This document shows, one piece after another, positions 20,901 to 29,039 of a stretch of 64,000 nucleotides of DNA (its first letter is position 1; each line of letters begins with the position of its first letter). The notes under the pieces are model-generated. The model ran no database searches. It worked only from the letters and a program-made list of their open reading frames with translations, and was not told where the DNA came from. This DNA is from Hydrotalea sp. (GTDB taxonomy: Bacteria; Bacteroidota; Bacteroidia; Chitinophagales; Chitinophagaceae): assembly GCA_027364735.1 (NCBI GenBank), contig DAHXOT010000023.1, positions 62,001 to 126,000 of the forward strand, given 5' to 3'. Position numbers and translations under genes: made by a program.

Positions 20901-21637
20901 AAACGAATGATATTACCTTTTACAATGTAATTGCACGTTACATTTTGTCGATGGGTATCAGTTAAAAAATAGCTTATGGGGGCTTGTTCTTGAACATCAT
21001 CTACCGATGTTTTAATGTGCAAATTTCCATGTTTAAGTTGTAGATCTTCGGCACCATCAACATACAAAGCTATTTGTTGTGTATTACCTCCCGGGTGTAT
21101 AATAATATCGTATTTTAAATGCCCGGATGATGAAGTATAATACCTAATATCAATATTAGGATATATGTTTTTATACGTTACAGCTTGATATATTTTACAT
21201 CCACTTTTCCATTGTGCAGGATTATTACCTATAAAATAATTATTACAAGGTTCTAATGGTTTTTCGGGAATAATTTTTGGCGATGGATTGGCATTAATAA
21301 ATTTTACTTCATACGCATGAGAATGTAATATATTACTTTTTGTGGTGTTAGTACTTTGTGACAGCAAACCAATTTTGTGTTGACCAATATCTTGTGAGTT
21401 ATTATTTGGATGATGCGATTGTAATAGGGATAATAAATCGGTTCTGTTATGTAATACCATTTTATAGCCTCCATCGGGTTTTAAAAAAAATGCACCTGTT
21501 GTAAGTTCTCCTTTGAATGCAATTTGCTGGTTCCATTGTCCTTTATTTTCTACGAATTGTAAATAGGCTTGAGCCGAAATATTATTTAATCTGCATGTAA
21601 ATAATAGAACGCATAATAAAAGTTTAAATCTTTTCAT
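17933..21637 (-). CDS. Large secreted T9SS type B cargo protein with SBBP and PKD repeats
   Basis: 1234-residue exported protein. An N-terminal signal peptide is followed by an FVENKGQWNQQIAFKGE-type domain (about 25-260), then a beta-propeller-like series with SBBP-type strands (STYLGGSGDDAAFVLA, YATYLGGANGNEQPHS). Three or more PKD-like repeats follow (YIWDYGDGSP, FIWDFGDNTG, YEWRFGDADT). The end is the gliding-motility-associated C-terminal domain (FTPNGDGINDKIFVRG, IYNRWGNKVFES, GWDG), the type B sorting signal for type IX secretion. It probably becomes a cell-surface adhesin or matrix protein. No catalytic motif is seen. PorP/SprF follows with zero spacing. Confidence 0.92.
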   Translation of the reverse strand: MKRFKLLLCVLLFTCRLNNISAQAYLQFVENKGQWNQQIAFKGELTTGAFFLKPDGGYKMVLHNRTDLLSLLQSHHPNNNSQDIGQHKIGLLSQSTNTTKSNILHSHAYEVKFINANPSPKIIPEKPLEPCNNYFIGNNPAQWKSGCKIYQAVTYKNIYPNIDIRYYTSSSGHLKYDIIIHPGGNTQQIALYVDGAEDLQLKHGNLHIKTSVDDVQEQAPISYFLTDTHRQNVTCNYIVKGNIIRFSLSTDKPANATLVIDPTLIFSTFSGSKASNWGYTATYDNAGNFYAGGIVFGTGFPLSNGAFESFQGGVNYNGNSGGSGFDIGIIKFSPNGKNMVYATYLGGANGNEQPHSMIVDYAGNLVVSGRSSSTDYPIKPTTNAKLSGNGWDIIITKFNANATDIIGSIKIGGDGDDGVNIADKETFVANGLTQYSLRRNYGDDARSEVILDKQGNIYVASCSQSTNFPTINAAYSTNSGGEFGQDAILIKANFDLSNIFFSTYLGGSGDDAAFVLALNPINNNIYVAGATNSKDFRGNKSNSLYATFQNGESDGFVAIFSNDGALQQMGYFGTSGTDLIYGIQFDKLGFPYIMGTTTGNWPIFNAKFSQQGGKQFISKLQPDLSSWIYSTTFGTNIAVPNISPTAFLVDRCENIYVSGWGGGGNFTRYPSGGTKGLTTTGNPYKANSYGNDFYFFVLEKNAQSQLYGDFFGQDPPQGWANHVDGGTSRFDKNGIIYQTFCANCFGNGSIGNGNFPIYPPGGVWSSINGTTQPSGIVLGCNIAAIKIAFNLAGVAGGIEAALNGKLKDTVGCVPAIANFTDTVGMAKSYIWDYGDGSPQLSTKNKSVAHNYNSVGFYKVMMIAVDSNSCNIYDTSYVTVRIKTDKVDLALASTKIGGCQSLTYQFSNNSTTTSTKPFQVNSFKIDYGDGSPIAFIGSGIIMPNHTFPATGTYNIKLVLVDTNFCNQGDSIFFSLRIASNLKAQFTTPAIGCVPYSANFTNTSTGGTNFIWDFGDNTGSTTDNPTPHLYADTGTYTIQLKAFDNTTCNKEDSFTTTIRVYPKPMAGFTATPQPPQNNTPITFTNTSTGAAKYEWRFGDADTLITNSINPVNHIYPASQTYYPCLLVTSSYGCIDTLCKSIQALITPLFDVPNAFTPNGDGINDKIFVRGYGIAKMNWEIYNRWGNKVFESTNQLNGWDGTLKGVLQPQDVYHYTLNIEMTNGKKYIKKGDITLLR

Positions 21638-21686
21638 TTGAAGTAATTTATAATAATATTCTGATATGCAAAAGTTAAAAAAGCTG

Positions 21687-23846
21687 CTAAGAAATTTTAC
21701 TCCATGCGGTAGTGCCTTTTTGTAATTGCAAATATGTTTTTAACTGCAAATTTTTTACCATCAATAGTTCTTTATCTTCGGTTAAAATTTTTTCTGCTTC
21801 ATACTTAGCTAATTCCAATAACGATTTATCATTTACAATATTAGCTATTCTAAAATTCAAAGCTCCACTTTGTCTCGTTCCTTCAATATCTCCTGGTCCG
21901 CGTAGAATTAAATCTTTTTCAGCAATCTTAAATCCATCATTGGTGCTACACATAATATTGATACGTTCGCGAGCATCATTGCTTATTTTACTACTCGTTA
22001 ATAATATGCAAAAACTTTTTTCCGAGCTTCTTCCAACTCTTCCGCGTAGTTGATGTAGTTGCGATAATCCAAATTTTTCAGCACTTTCTATAATCATTAC
22101 CGTTGCATTAGGCACATTTACACCTACTTCAATTACGGTTGTACTTACCATTATTTGTGTATTACCATTAACAAACCTTTGCATATTTAGTTCTTTTTGG
22201 TTCGAGGGCATTTTTCCATGTACCATACTAATTTTATAAACTGGTTCAGGAAAAAAGCTTTTAACCTGTTCGTATCCTTGCATTAAATCTTCATAACTCA
22301 ATTTTTCACTTTCTTCAATTAATGGATAAATAAAATATACTTGTCTGCCTTTTTCAATTTCGGTTTTTGCAAAATCCATTACTTTGGCTCTTGCGGTTTC
22401 GTACCGGTGTACTGTTGTAATGGCTTGCCTGCCCGGAGGCAATTCATCCATTACGCTATAATCTAAATCGCCATAAGCTGTCATTGCCAATGTTCTTGGA
22501 ATAGGTGTTGCCGTCATCACTAAAATATGAGGAGGTATAGTTGCTTTTTGCCAAAGTTTTGCACGTTGCGCAACGCCAAACCGATGTTGTTCATCAACAA
22601 TAGCTAAGCCCAAATTTTTAAATTGTACTACTTCTTCAATAACTGCATGAGTGCCCACCACAAAATGAATTGTATCGGCCATTAAACCTTGTAATATTTT
22701 TTTTCTTTCGGCCAATTTGCTACTTCCGGTTAATAGTGCAATTTCAATGGGCATATCTTTAAGTAGCTCGGTTAATCCGTTAAAATGCTGTTGTGCTAAA
22801 ATTTCTGTTGGGGCCATTAAACAGCTTTGGTATCCATTATCTGCTGCTAATAGCATAGCCAACAAGGCTACAATTGTTTTGCCGCTTCCTACATCGCCTT
22901 GCAATAATCTATTCATCTGATGGCCACGTGCTGTATCTATTCTAATTTCTTTAATAACACGTTTTTGTGCATTGGTTAGTTGAAAAGGTAAATGTTGGTT
23001 ATAGAAATTATTAAAATAATCTCCTACTTTTTCGAATAGTACGCCTCTGCTCGATTGATGTCTTTGTAAACGAACTAAGTTTAATCGTATTTGTGAAATA
23101 AATAATTCTTCAAATTTTAATCGCTTTACCGCTACATCGAATTCAGTAAGTGATTGCGGAAAATGAATGGCTTTGTAGGCTGCATACCTTTTCATAAGTG
23201 CATGCTTCAGTATCAATTCGTCAGGTAAATTTTCTTCAATGTCTTTTGGTTGAATTTGCGATAATAAGCTAAAGGTTAATTTAGCTATTTGACGACCATT
23301 TAAGCCCTTTGCTTTTAGTTTTTCTGTGGTAGGATATATGGGTTCTAAAAATGTTTTTCCTTCTGCTTTTGCCGGTGCAAATACTTCTATTTCAGGATGA
23401 ACAATTTGCGGTTTTCCATTAAAAATACTGGTTCTTCCAAATACCAAATAATCACTTCCTTCGTGTAAACTTTTTTGAATCCAATTAATACCTTGAAACC
23501 AAGTAAGTTCTAATATTCCGGTTTCATCTTTTAATTGTGCTATTAATCTTTTACTTCGTTTTTCGCCAATTACTTCATAAAATAATAATCTTCCGGCTAC
23601 CTGAATAAATTCTGTTTGTGGTGTAATATCTTTTATAAAAGAAATTTTGGTTTTATCTACATGCCTATTCGGAAAATGATTTAATAAATCGGAAAATGTA
23701 AAAATTCCTAATTCCTTTTTTAGCATATCTGCACGCAAAGGGCCCACACCTTTAAGATATTCAATAGGTGAATTTAATATGGAAGATGAGTGGTTGATAA
23801 TAATTAAATTAATTTGTGATTGTGTATGATGAGATATTGCATACAC
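21687..23846 (-). CDS. recG: ATP-dependent DNA helicase RecG
   Basis: 719-residue helicase that regresses stalled forks and branch-migrates Holliday junctions. Residues about 30-170 form the wedge/OB domain (SPIEYLKGVGPLRADML at the start), followed by superfamily 2 motifs: Walker A GDVGSGKT with K323, Walker B DEQH, motif III TATPIPRT, motif V TTVIEVGVNVPNA and motif VI QLRGRVGRS. The start is GTG at 23846: there is no ATG before the conserved SPIEYLKGVG, and an in-frame stop lies 12 codons upstream of the GTG. It is divergent from surE across a 48-bp gap, so the two promoters must overlap. Confidence 0.97.
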   Translation of the reverse strand: MYAISHHTQSQINLIIINHSSSILNSPIEYLKGVGPLRADMLKKELGIFTFSDLLNHFPNRHVDKTKISFIKDITPQTEFIQVAGRLLFYEVIGEKRSKRLIAQLKDETGILELTWFQGINWIQKSLHEGSDYLVFGRTSIFNGKPQIVHPEIEVFAPAKAEGKTFLEPIYPTTEKLKAKGLNGRQIAKLTFSLLSQIQPKDIEENLPDELILKHALMKRYAAYKAIHFPQSLTEFDVAVKRLKFEELFISQIRLNLVRLQRHQSSRGVLFEKVGDYFNNFYNQHLPFQLTNAQKRVIKEIRIDTARGHQMNRLLQGDVGSGKTIVALLAMLLAADNGYQSCLMAPTEILAQQHFNGLTELLKDMPIEIALLTGSSKLAERKKILQGLMADTIHFVVGTHAVIEEVVQFKNLGLAIVDEQHRFGVAQRAKLWQKATIPPHILVMTATPIPRTLAMTAYGDLDYSVMDELPPGRQAITTVHRYETARAKVMDFAKTEIEKGRQVYFIYPLIEESEKLSYEDLMQGYEQVKSFFPEPVYKISMVHGKMPSNQKELNMQRFVNGNTQIMVSTTVIEVGVNVPNATVMIIESAEKFGLSQLHQLRGRVGRSSEKSFCILLTSSKISNDARERINIMCSTNDGFKIAEKDLILRGPGDIEGTRQSGALNFRIANIVNDKSLLELAKYEAEKILTEDKELLMVKNLQLKTYLQLQKGTTAWSKIS

Positions 23847-23894
23847 GAATTTAACTGCTAATTTTATTTTTTGTTTGTACTATCTTGCAATACT

Positions 23895-24677
23895 ATGAAA
23901 TCTCGAAAAAAAGAAACTCCCGTTATTTTAATAACCAACGATGATAGTATTTCGGCTCCCGGAATTAAAGCATTGGCAGAAGCTGTAAAAGATTTAGGTC
24001 GGGTAGTAGTGGTAGCACCCGATAAACCCCAAAGTGGTATGGGACATGCTATTACTATTGGTCATCCACTCCGTTTGCATAAACAATATTTTTTAGATGA
24101 AATTGAAGCATACAGTTGTAGCGGTACTCCGGTTGATTGCGTAAAAATTGCAGTTGATAAAGTGTTGCATCGTAAACCCGATATCTGTTTAAGCGGTATT
24201 AATCATGGTGCTAATCATTCTATAAATGTTATTTATAGTGGTACCATGAGTGCGGCTATTGAGGCTTCTATTGAAAGTATTCCCTCTGCAGGTTTTTCTT
24301 TGTTGGATTATAGTGTAGAAGCAGATTTTTCTGCCTCAAAAGTGTATGTTAGAAAAATTGTAGAAAAAATGCTGCAACAAAAGCACGATAAGCATTTTAC
24401 ATTAAATGTAAATATTCCGGCAGTGGATGTTAGTTTAATAAAAGGAGTAAAGATATGTAGGCAAGCGTATGCTAAATATGATGAGAAATTTTTAGAAAGA
24501 AAAGATCCGCATGGCAGAAACTATTTTTGGCTTACAGGCGAGTTTATGAATTTTGATAAAGCAAAAGATACCGATGTGTGGGCTTTAAAAAATAATTATG
24601 TTAGCATTGTGCCTGTGCAATTTGACCTTACTAATTACAATACAAAAAATCAGTTAGAAAAGAAATGGAAATTTTAA
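23895..24677 (+). CDS. surE: 5'/3'-nucleotidase SurE
   Basis: 260-residue metal-dependent phosphatase acting on nucleoside monophosphates. The N-terminal ILITNDDSISAPGI supplies the adjacent metal-binding aspartates, followed by VVAPDKPQSGMGHAIT, the family loop CSGTPVDCVKIA and SGINHGANHSINVIYSGTMSAA, which carries the conserved asparagine. Length matches the family. The ATG at 23895 is preferred over TTG at 23871, since MKSRKKETPVILITNDD matches usual N-termini. A TTG-containing -7-like element ends only 7 nt before the ATG, so the mRNA may be nearly leaderless. The last 13 bp overlap the following membrane-protein gene. Confidence 0.95.
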   Translation: MKSRKKETPVILITNDDSISAPGIKALAEAVKDLGRVVVVAPDKPQSGMGHAITIGHPLRLHKQYFLDEIEAYSCSGTPVDCVKIAVDKVLHRKPDICLSGINHGANHSINVIYSGTMSAAIEASIESIPSAGFSLLDYSVEADFSASKVYVRKIVEKMLQQKHDKHFTLNVNIPAVDVSLIKGVKICRQAYAKYDEKFLERKDPHGRNYFWLTGEFMNFDKAKDTDVWALKNNYVSIVPVQFDLTNYNTKNQLEKKWKF

Positions 24678-24970
24678 AACTGAAAAAAGATAGTTTACTA
24701 TTAGGATTGTTATTGGGCATAGTAACTCCTTTTGCCGGCATGATTGCATTTTATTTCTGGAAATTTAATATTTATTCTTTTAAAGTTTTTATTGAATATT
24801 TAGGAATAGAAAAACGCTTATTAACCGGTATGATTAGTTTTTCTCTTTTTGCTAATGCTATTATTTTTACCCTGGTTATTAATAAAAATATTGATAAAAC
24901 GGCTAAAGGTATTTTTATTATAACAGTAATATATGCCCTTATTGCAATAGGCTTAAAATTTTGGTTTTAA
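24665..24970 (+). CDS. Small three-helix membrane protein, function unknown
   Basis: 101 residues with three hydrophobic segments at about 11-32, 52-73 and 80-99, and short lysine-rich connectors. Its ATG lies within the last codons of surE in another frame (13-bp overlap), which implies translational coupling. No recognised motif, so no function is given. The coupling suggests a stable gene pair rather than a chance ORF, and the helices follow a positive-inside pattern. Confidence 0.7.
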   Translation: MEILKLKKDSLLLGLLLGIVTPFAGMIAFYFWKFNIYSFKVFIEYLGIEKRLLTGMISFSLFANAIIFTLVINKNIDKTAKGIFIITVIYALIAIGLKFWF

Positions 24971-24997
24971 ATTTTAAATTATCATTCTCGGTAAAAA

Positions 24998-27865
24998 CTA
25001 ATTCATATAATTTTCAATAGGCTCACAAGTGCAAATAAGGTTTCTATCGCCATAAGTATTATTTACTCTTGCAACGCTAGGCCAAAATTTATTTTGTGTT
25101 GTATAATACAAAGGAAATGCAGCTTGCTTGCGGGTGTATGCATGCTTCCAATCATCTTCGGTAACCATGGTTTGTGTATGTGGAGCATTTTTTAAAGTAT
25201 TATCAACTTTATCAGTTTTGCCTTCTTCAATTGCTTTTATTTCATCGTAAATAGCAATTAGTGCATCACAAAATCTATCTAATTCGGCTTTATCTTCACT
25301 TTCAGTAGGTTCTATCATAATAGTTCCGGGAACAGGAAAACCCATGGTTGGTGCATGAAATGAATAATCCATTAAACGTTTTGCCACATCTTCTGCTTCA
25401 ATGCCTGTAGTTGCTTTGAAAGGACGTAAATCAACTATAAACTCATGGGCACAATTGCCATTGGCACCGGTATACAAAATTTTAAAATATTTTTCTAACC
25501 TTGCTTTCATATAATTAGCATTTAAAATGGCATATTCGGTGGCTTGTTTAATGCCATCGTAACCTAACATTTTTATATAAGCATAACTTATTAGCAAAAT
25601 GGAAGCAGAGCCATAAGGTGCAGCCGCAACTGCATGAGAGCCGGAGGTATTAGTATCATTAATGAATCTATGCGATGGAAGGTATTTCTCGAGATGTGCT
25701 GCTACACATATTGGTCCAACTCCCGGGCCTCCGCCACCATGAGGAATAGCAAATGTTTTGTGCAAATTTAAATGACAAACATCTGCACCAATAGTTGCAG
25801 GAGAGGTTAAACCTACTTGTGCATTCATATTAGCGCCATCCATATAGATTTGACCGCCATATTGATGAATAATGCTGCAAATTTCTTTTATGCCTTCTTC
25901 AAATACTCCAAAAGTGGATGGGTAAGTTACCATTAAGGCACCCAATGAATCTTGATATTGAACTGCTTTTTCTCTCAAATCTGCAATATCAATAGTTCCA
26001 TCATCATTACTCTTCACAACTACTACTTTCATACCGGCCATTACTGCACTTGCCGGATTTGTGCCATGTGCCGATATTGGAATTAAAACTACATTTCTGT
26101 GTGCATTATTATTGGCTTTATGGTAAGCCATAATAGTTAATAAACCTGCATATTCGCCATTTGCACCACTATTGGGTTGTAAGCTGCAAGCGGCAAAACC
26201 GGTTATTTCGCACAAATATTTCGATAGTTCGTTAATGATAAACTGATAGCCTTTGGTTTGATGTGTGGGTGCAAATGGATGCATTTTACTAAACTCGGGC
26301 CAACTTACCGGAATCATTTCTGTTGCAGCATTTAACTTCATGGTGCAACTTCCTAAAGTAATCATACTGGTATTAAGCGAAAGATCTTTATTTTCTAATG
26401 ATTTAATATAACGCATCATTTGGCTTTCGCTGTGGTGGGTATTAAAAACAGGATGTTGCAAGTAATGGGAGGTTCTAAAGGTATAAGATGGAATATTTAG
26501 TAATTCATCTTCATTATTAAAGCTTACTTCGGCTTTATTTTTTTCTATGCTTTCTGCAAAAACATATAGAATATCTAAAATGTCTTTTTGTGAAGTAGTT
26601 TCATCCAATGAAATACTAAGGTGATGGTTATCGATATACCTAAAGTTTATGGAATATTTTTCGGCAATAGGTATAATTTTTTCTATGTTGGTTTGAATAT
26701 AGATGGTATCGAAATAAAATTGATTTAAATTTTCAAATCCTAATTCGCTTAATTCGTTGCTCAATGTTTGGGTTAAATAAGCAATTCGTAGGGCAATATT
26801 TTTTAAGCCGTTGGCTCCATGATATACAGCATACATAGCAGCCATATTAGCTAATAATGCTTGTGCAGTACAGATGTTAGAAGTGGCTTTTTCGCGTTTA
26901 ATATGTTGTTCTCGAGTTTGCAAAGCCATTCTTAATGCTCGGTTTCCTTGTGCATCAACACTAATGCCAATAAGTCTTCCAGGCATACTTCGTTTAAATT
27001 CATCTTTGGTTGCAAAAAAAGCAGCATGTGGTCCACCAAAACCCATGGGTACACCAAATCTTTGGGCTGAACCAACTGCAACATCGGCACCCAATTCTGC
27101 AGGTGGGGTTAATAAGGTTAGGGATAATAAGTCGGTGGCCATTATTACATAAGCATTTACTGCATGAACATTGGCAATGAATCCTCGATAATCCGGAATA
27201 GATCCATAGTTATTTGGATATTGTATAATAGCTCCAAAGAAAGTATCATCTAATAGTGCATTTTTATAATTTCCAAAAACCAATTGAATGCCTATGGGAA
27301 TTGAGCGAGTAATTAAAACATCTTTTGTTTGAGGGAATAAAGCATCATCAACAAAAAACTTTATTTTTTTGGGTTGATTAATTTGGTGGAATAACATAGC
27401 CATAGCTTCGGCTGCTGCAGTTGCTTCATCAAGCAAAGAAGCATTCGCTATTTCAAAACCTGTTAAGTCTGTAATCATAGTTTGAAAGTTCAATAAACTT
27501 TCTAAACGGCCTTGCGAAATTTCTGCTTGATAAGGAGTGTATTGTGTATACCATCCCGGATTTTCAAAAACATTTCTAAGAATTACGCTGGGAGTAATTG
27601 TATCGTAATAGCCTTGTCCAATATAGTTTTTGTATAATTTATTTTGAGCAGCTACTTCTTTTATGTGCTGCAAATATTCGTATTCCGATATTGCTTCGGG
27701 CAAATTTAAATCTTTTTGTAGGCGAATAGAAGTAGGAACAGTTTTGTTAATTAAATCATCTAAAGATGTTGCACCAATTGTTTCCAACATTTGGCGTGTT
27801 TCAGTATGATAAGTACCAATATGTCTTTTCCTAAATTCGATGTTTTGATGGTGAAATAAATTCAT
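24998..27865 (-). CDS. gcvP: Glycine dehydrogenase (decarboxylating), P-protein of the glycine cleavage system
   Basis: 955-residue PLP enzyme that decarboxylates glycine and loads the aminomethyl group onto the lipoyl H-protein. It is the fused form, with both halves in one chain. The N-terminal half opens FRKRHIG and contains the QTREQHIKREKATSNICTAQ signature; the C-terminal half has the PLP lysine K703 in LHKTFAIPHGGGGPGVGP and the glycine-rich GANMNAQVGL. No gcvT or gcvH is adjacent, so the system is dispersed. A perfect -7 box lies 24 bp upstream of the ATG, which leaves no room for a glycine riboswitch. Confidence 0.98.
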   Translation of the reverse strand: MNLFHHQNIEFRKRHIGTYHTETRQMLETIGATSLDDLINKTVPTSIRLQKDLNLPEAISEYEYLQHIKEVAAQNKLYKNYIGQGYYDTITPSVILRNVFENPGWYTQYTPYQAEISQGRLESLLNFQTMITDLTGFEIANASLLDEATAAAEAMAMLFHQINQPKKIKFFVDDALFPQTKDVLITRSIPIGIQLVFGNYKNALLDDTFFGAIIQYPNNYGSIPDYRGFIANVHAVNAYVIMATDLLSLTLLTPPAELGADVAVGSAQRFGVPMGFGGPHAAFFATKDEFKRSMPGRLIGISVDAQGNRALRMALQTREQHIKREKATSNICTAQALLANMAAMYAVYHGANGLKNIALRIAYLTQTLSNELSELGFENLNQFYFDTIYIQTNIEKIIPIAEKYSINFRYIDNHHLSISLDETTSQKDILDILYVFAESIEKNKAEVSFNNEDELLNIPSYTFRTSHYLQHPVFNTHHSESQMMRYIKSLENKDLSLNTSMITLGSCTMKLNAATEMIPVSWPEFSKMHPFAPTHQTKGYQFIINELSKYLCEITGFAACSLQPNSGANGEYAGLLTIMAYHKANNNAHRNVVLIPISAHGTNPASAVMAGMKVVVVKSNDDGTIDIADLREKAVQYQDSLGALMVTYPSTFGVFEEGIKEICSIIHQYGGQIYMDGANMNAQVGLTSPATIGADVCHLNLHKTFAIPHGGGGPGVGPICVAAHLEKYLPSHRFINDTNTSGSHAVAAAPYGSASILLISYAYIKMLGYDGIKQATEYAILNANYMKARLEKYFKILYTGANGNCAHEFIVDLRPFKATTGIEAEDVAKRLMDYSFHAPTMGFPVPGTIMIEPTESEDKAELDRFCDALIAIYDEIKAIEEGKTDKVDNTLKNAPHTQTMVTEDDWKHAYTRKQAAFPLYYTTQNKFWPSVARVNNTYGDRNLICTCEPIENYMN

Positions 27866-27889
27866 AAAATTTTTTTACCTTTTAGAACG

Positions 27890-27897
27890 CAAATGTA
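27890..27897 (-). promoter_or_regulatory. Candidate -7 box of gcvP
   Basis: On the minus strand TACATTTG matches TAnnTTTG exactly, 24 bp before the gcvP ATG. A -33 TTTG at ideal spacing is not evident. The predicted leader is about 18 nt. Confidence 0.45.
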
Positions 27898-27966
27898 ATA
27901 TGTAAATAGCCTATTATTTATTATAGATATTAATATGGGGAAAGCTTGTGCAATTTTTTAATCAAT

Positions 27967-27990
27967 AAAAATGCCGCTATTAAAGCGGCA
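27967..27990 (-). terminator. Minus-strand terminator downstream of the 43-codon ORF
   Basis: TGCCGCT (27972-27978) and AGCGGCA (27984-27990) form a perfect 7-bp stem with a 5-nt loop. Read on the minus strand the stem is followed by TTTTTATT. It points away from gcvP's own 3' end, so it must close a transcript that starts further right, most simply one carrying the small ORF at 28052-28183. Confidence 0.75.
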
Positions 27991-28051
27991 GGCAATCGTT
28001 ATTCGATAGTAAAAAATACAAACTCAGTTGCTGTTTTAAATACAATATTTA

Positions 28052-28183
28052 TTAAACCGATTCCTTCTCTTTTTTAAGCAACATTACTGCAAACAAGCAT
28101 ACAACGGCTATAATAGCAATTGTAGTTATTGTAGTATTAATTTCGGTATTGGTAGCAGTACTAATTTGAGAAATATATAACAT
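28052..28183 (-). CDS. Putative 43-residue single-span membrane protein
   Basis: A short ORF starting with ATG at 28183 and ending with TAA. The polar N-terminus (MLYISQISTATNTEINTT) is followed by one hydrophobic helix (ITTIAIIAVVCLFAVMLL) and a charged tail (KKEKESV). This is the classic shape of a small bitopic inner-membrane protein with its positive end in the cytoplasm. A strong terminator 62 bp downstream on the same strand supports a real transcript. No homologue is recognised and no function is claimed. The alternative is that the transcript is a noncoding RNA spanning 27970-28190. Confidence 0.5.
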   Translation of the reverse strand: MLYISQISTATNTEINTTITTIAIIAVVCLFAVMLLKKEKESV

Positions 28184-28556
28184 AACAAGCAAATTTTTTA
28201 TGGTGCACAAATTAAATTGCTACAAATTTGAGGTAAAAAATAGATTCCTTCCAAGATCTTGGTGGTTGTAAATTGTTCTCTGTAAAGCTCTTCTCACATT
28301 GTATTTAAAAATATATTTTACTTTTGAAAGTAATGATTTGAAAAATACTAATTATAACAGTAAAAAAAGTTACATTAATATTTGTTGAGTGTTATTTTTT
28401 ACTTTTTGGCTTAAAAAAATCAATTTTTGATACATGGTAAAAACAATTAATTTTTACTCAAAAAAAAGCAAAAAAGTTATCCACATTGATTTTGAGCTTT
28501 ATAATTGCCCATAAATTGATGTAATAGTATTATTGAAATTGTAAATTATAAAGGTT
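28184..28556. other. AT-rich intergenic region with a palindrome and a DnaA-box-like 9-mer
   Basis: No gene is seen in these 373 bp. It contains the perfect 12-bp palindrome CCAAGATCTTGG at 28251-28262 and one exact TTATCCACA at 28477-28485, inside a very AT-rich stretch. It separates the minus-strand small ORF from the plus-strand cysteine-cluster gene, so promoters for both must lie here. No tRNA-like fold or clear TAnnTTTG box was found. Confidence 0.5.
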
Positions 28557-29039
28557 ATGTCGAGTAATTTATTAAAGAATTGGGAAAAAAAAAGTGCAGA
28601 GAGACAGAAATTGTATAAGCAATTTTTGCAGCGTGCCAATAAAAATAAGGTATTAAAACAACTACCTGCATTACATGAAGAGGCATTTTCGGAAATTGAT
28701 TGTTTGCAGTGTGCGGCTTGCTGTAAAAATTATTCGCCCCGGTTTAAAACTACAGATATAAAGCGCATTAGTAAATATTTAAAAATGAAAGAAGGCCATT
28801 TTATAGAAACCTATTTGAGGTTAGATAACGAAGGCGATTATGTAATGCAATCGGTGCCTTGCTCTTTTTTGGGTGAAAATAATTTTTGTACTATTTATGA
28901 TCAACGTCCGAGTGATTGCGAACGATTTCCGTATACTGATGAGGATGTAATTATTAAAAGGCAACAAATTACACTAAAAAATTCCTCATTCTGTCCGGCT
29001 GTTTATTTTGTGTTAGAACGATTGCTTGAAATTAAATAA
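28557..29039 (+). CDS. YkgJ-family cysteine cluster protein
   Basis: 160-residue soluble protein. It carries the CxxCxxCC-type motif (CLQCAACCKNY) near residue 50 and a downstream CSFL...CTIYDQRPSDCERFPY set, the metal- or cluster-binding pattern of the YkgJ/UPF0153 family. About eight cysteines in total are placed to bind zinc or iron-sulphur. The biochemical role is not established. The gene converges with the MBL hydrolase gene and overlaps its 3' end by 8 bp. Confidence 0.88.
   Translation: MSSNLLKNWEKKSAERQKLYKQFLQRANKNKVLKQLPALHEEAFSEIDCLQCAACCKNYSPRFKTTDIKRISKYLKMKEGHFIETYLRLDNEGDYVMQSVPCSFLGENNFCTIYDQRPSDCERFPYTDEDVIIKRQQITLKNSSFCPAVYFVLERLLEIK

Noticed and set aside
21712-22053. 113-codon plus-strand open frame
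   Set aside because: Antisense to the 3' end of recG, whose helicase motifs are intact on the other strand.
27866-27960. Glycine riboswitch upstream of gcvP
   Set aside because: The exact -7 box is 24 bp from the ATG, so there is no room for an aptamer, and no matching fold is seen.
28184-28556. Replication origin
   Set aside because: Only one exact DnaA box was found and no dnaA, dnaN or skew evidence is available, so it is reported only as a finding.
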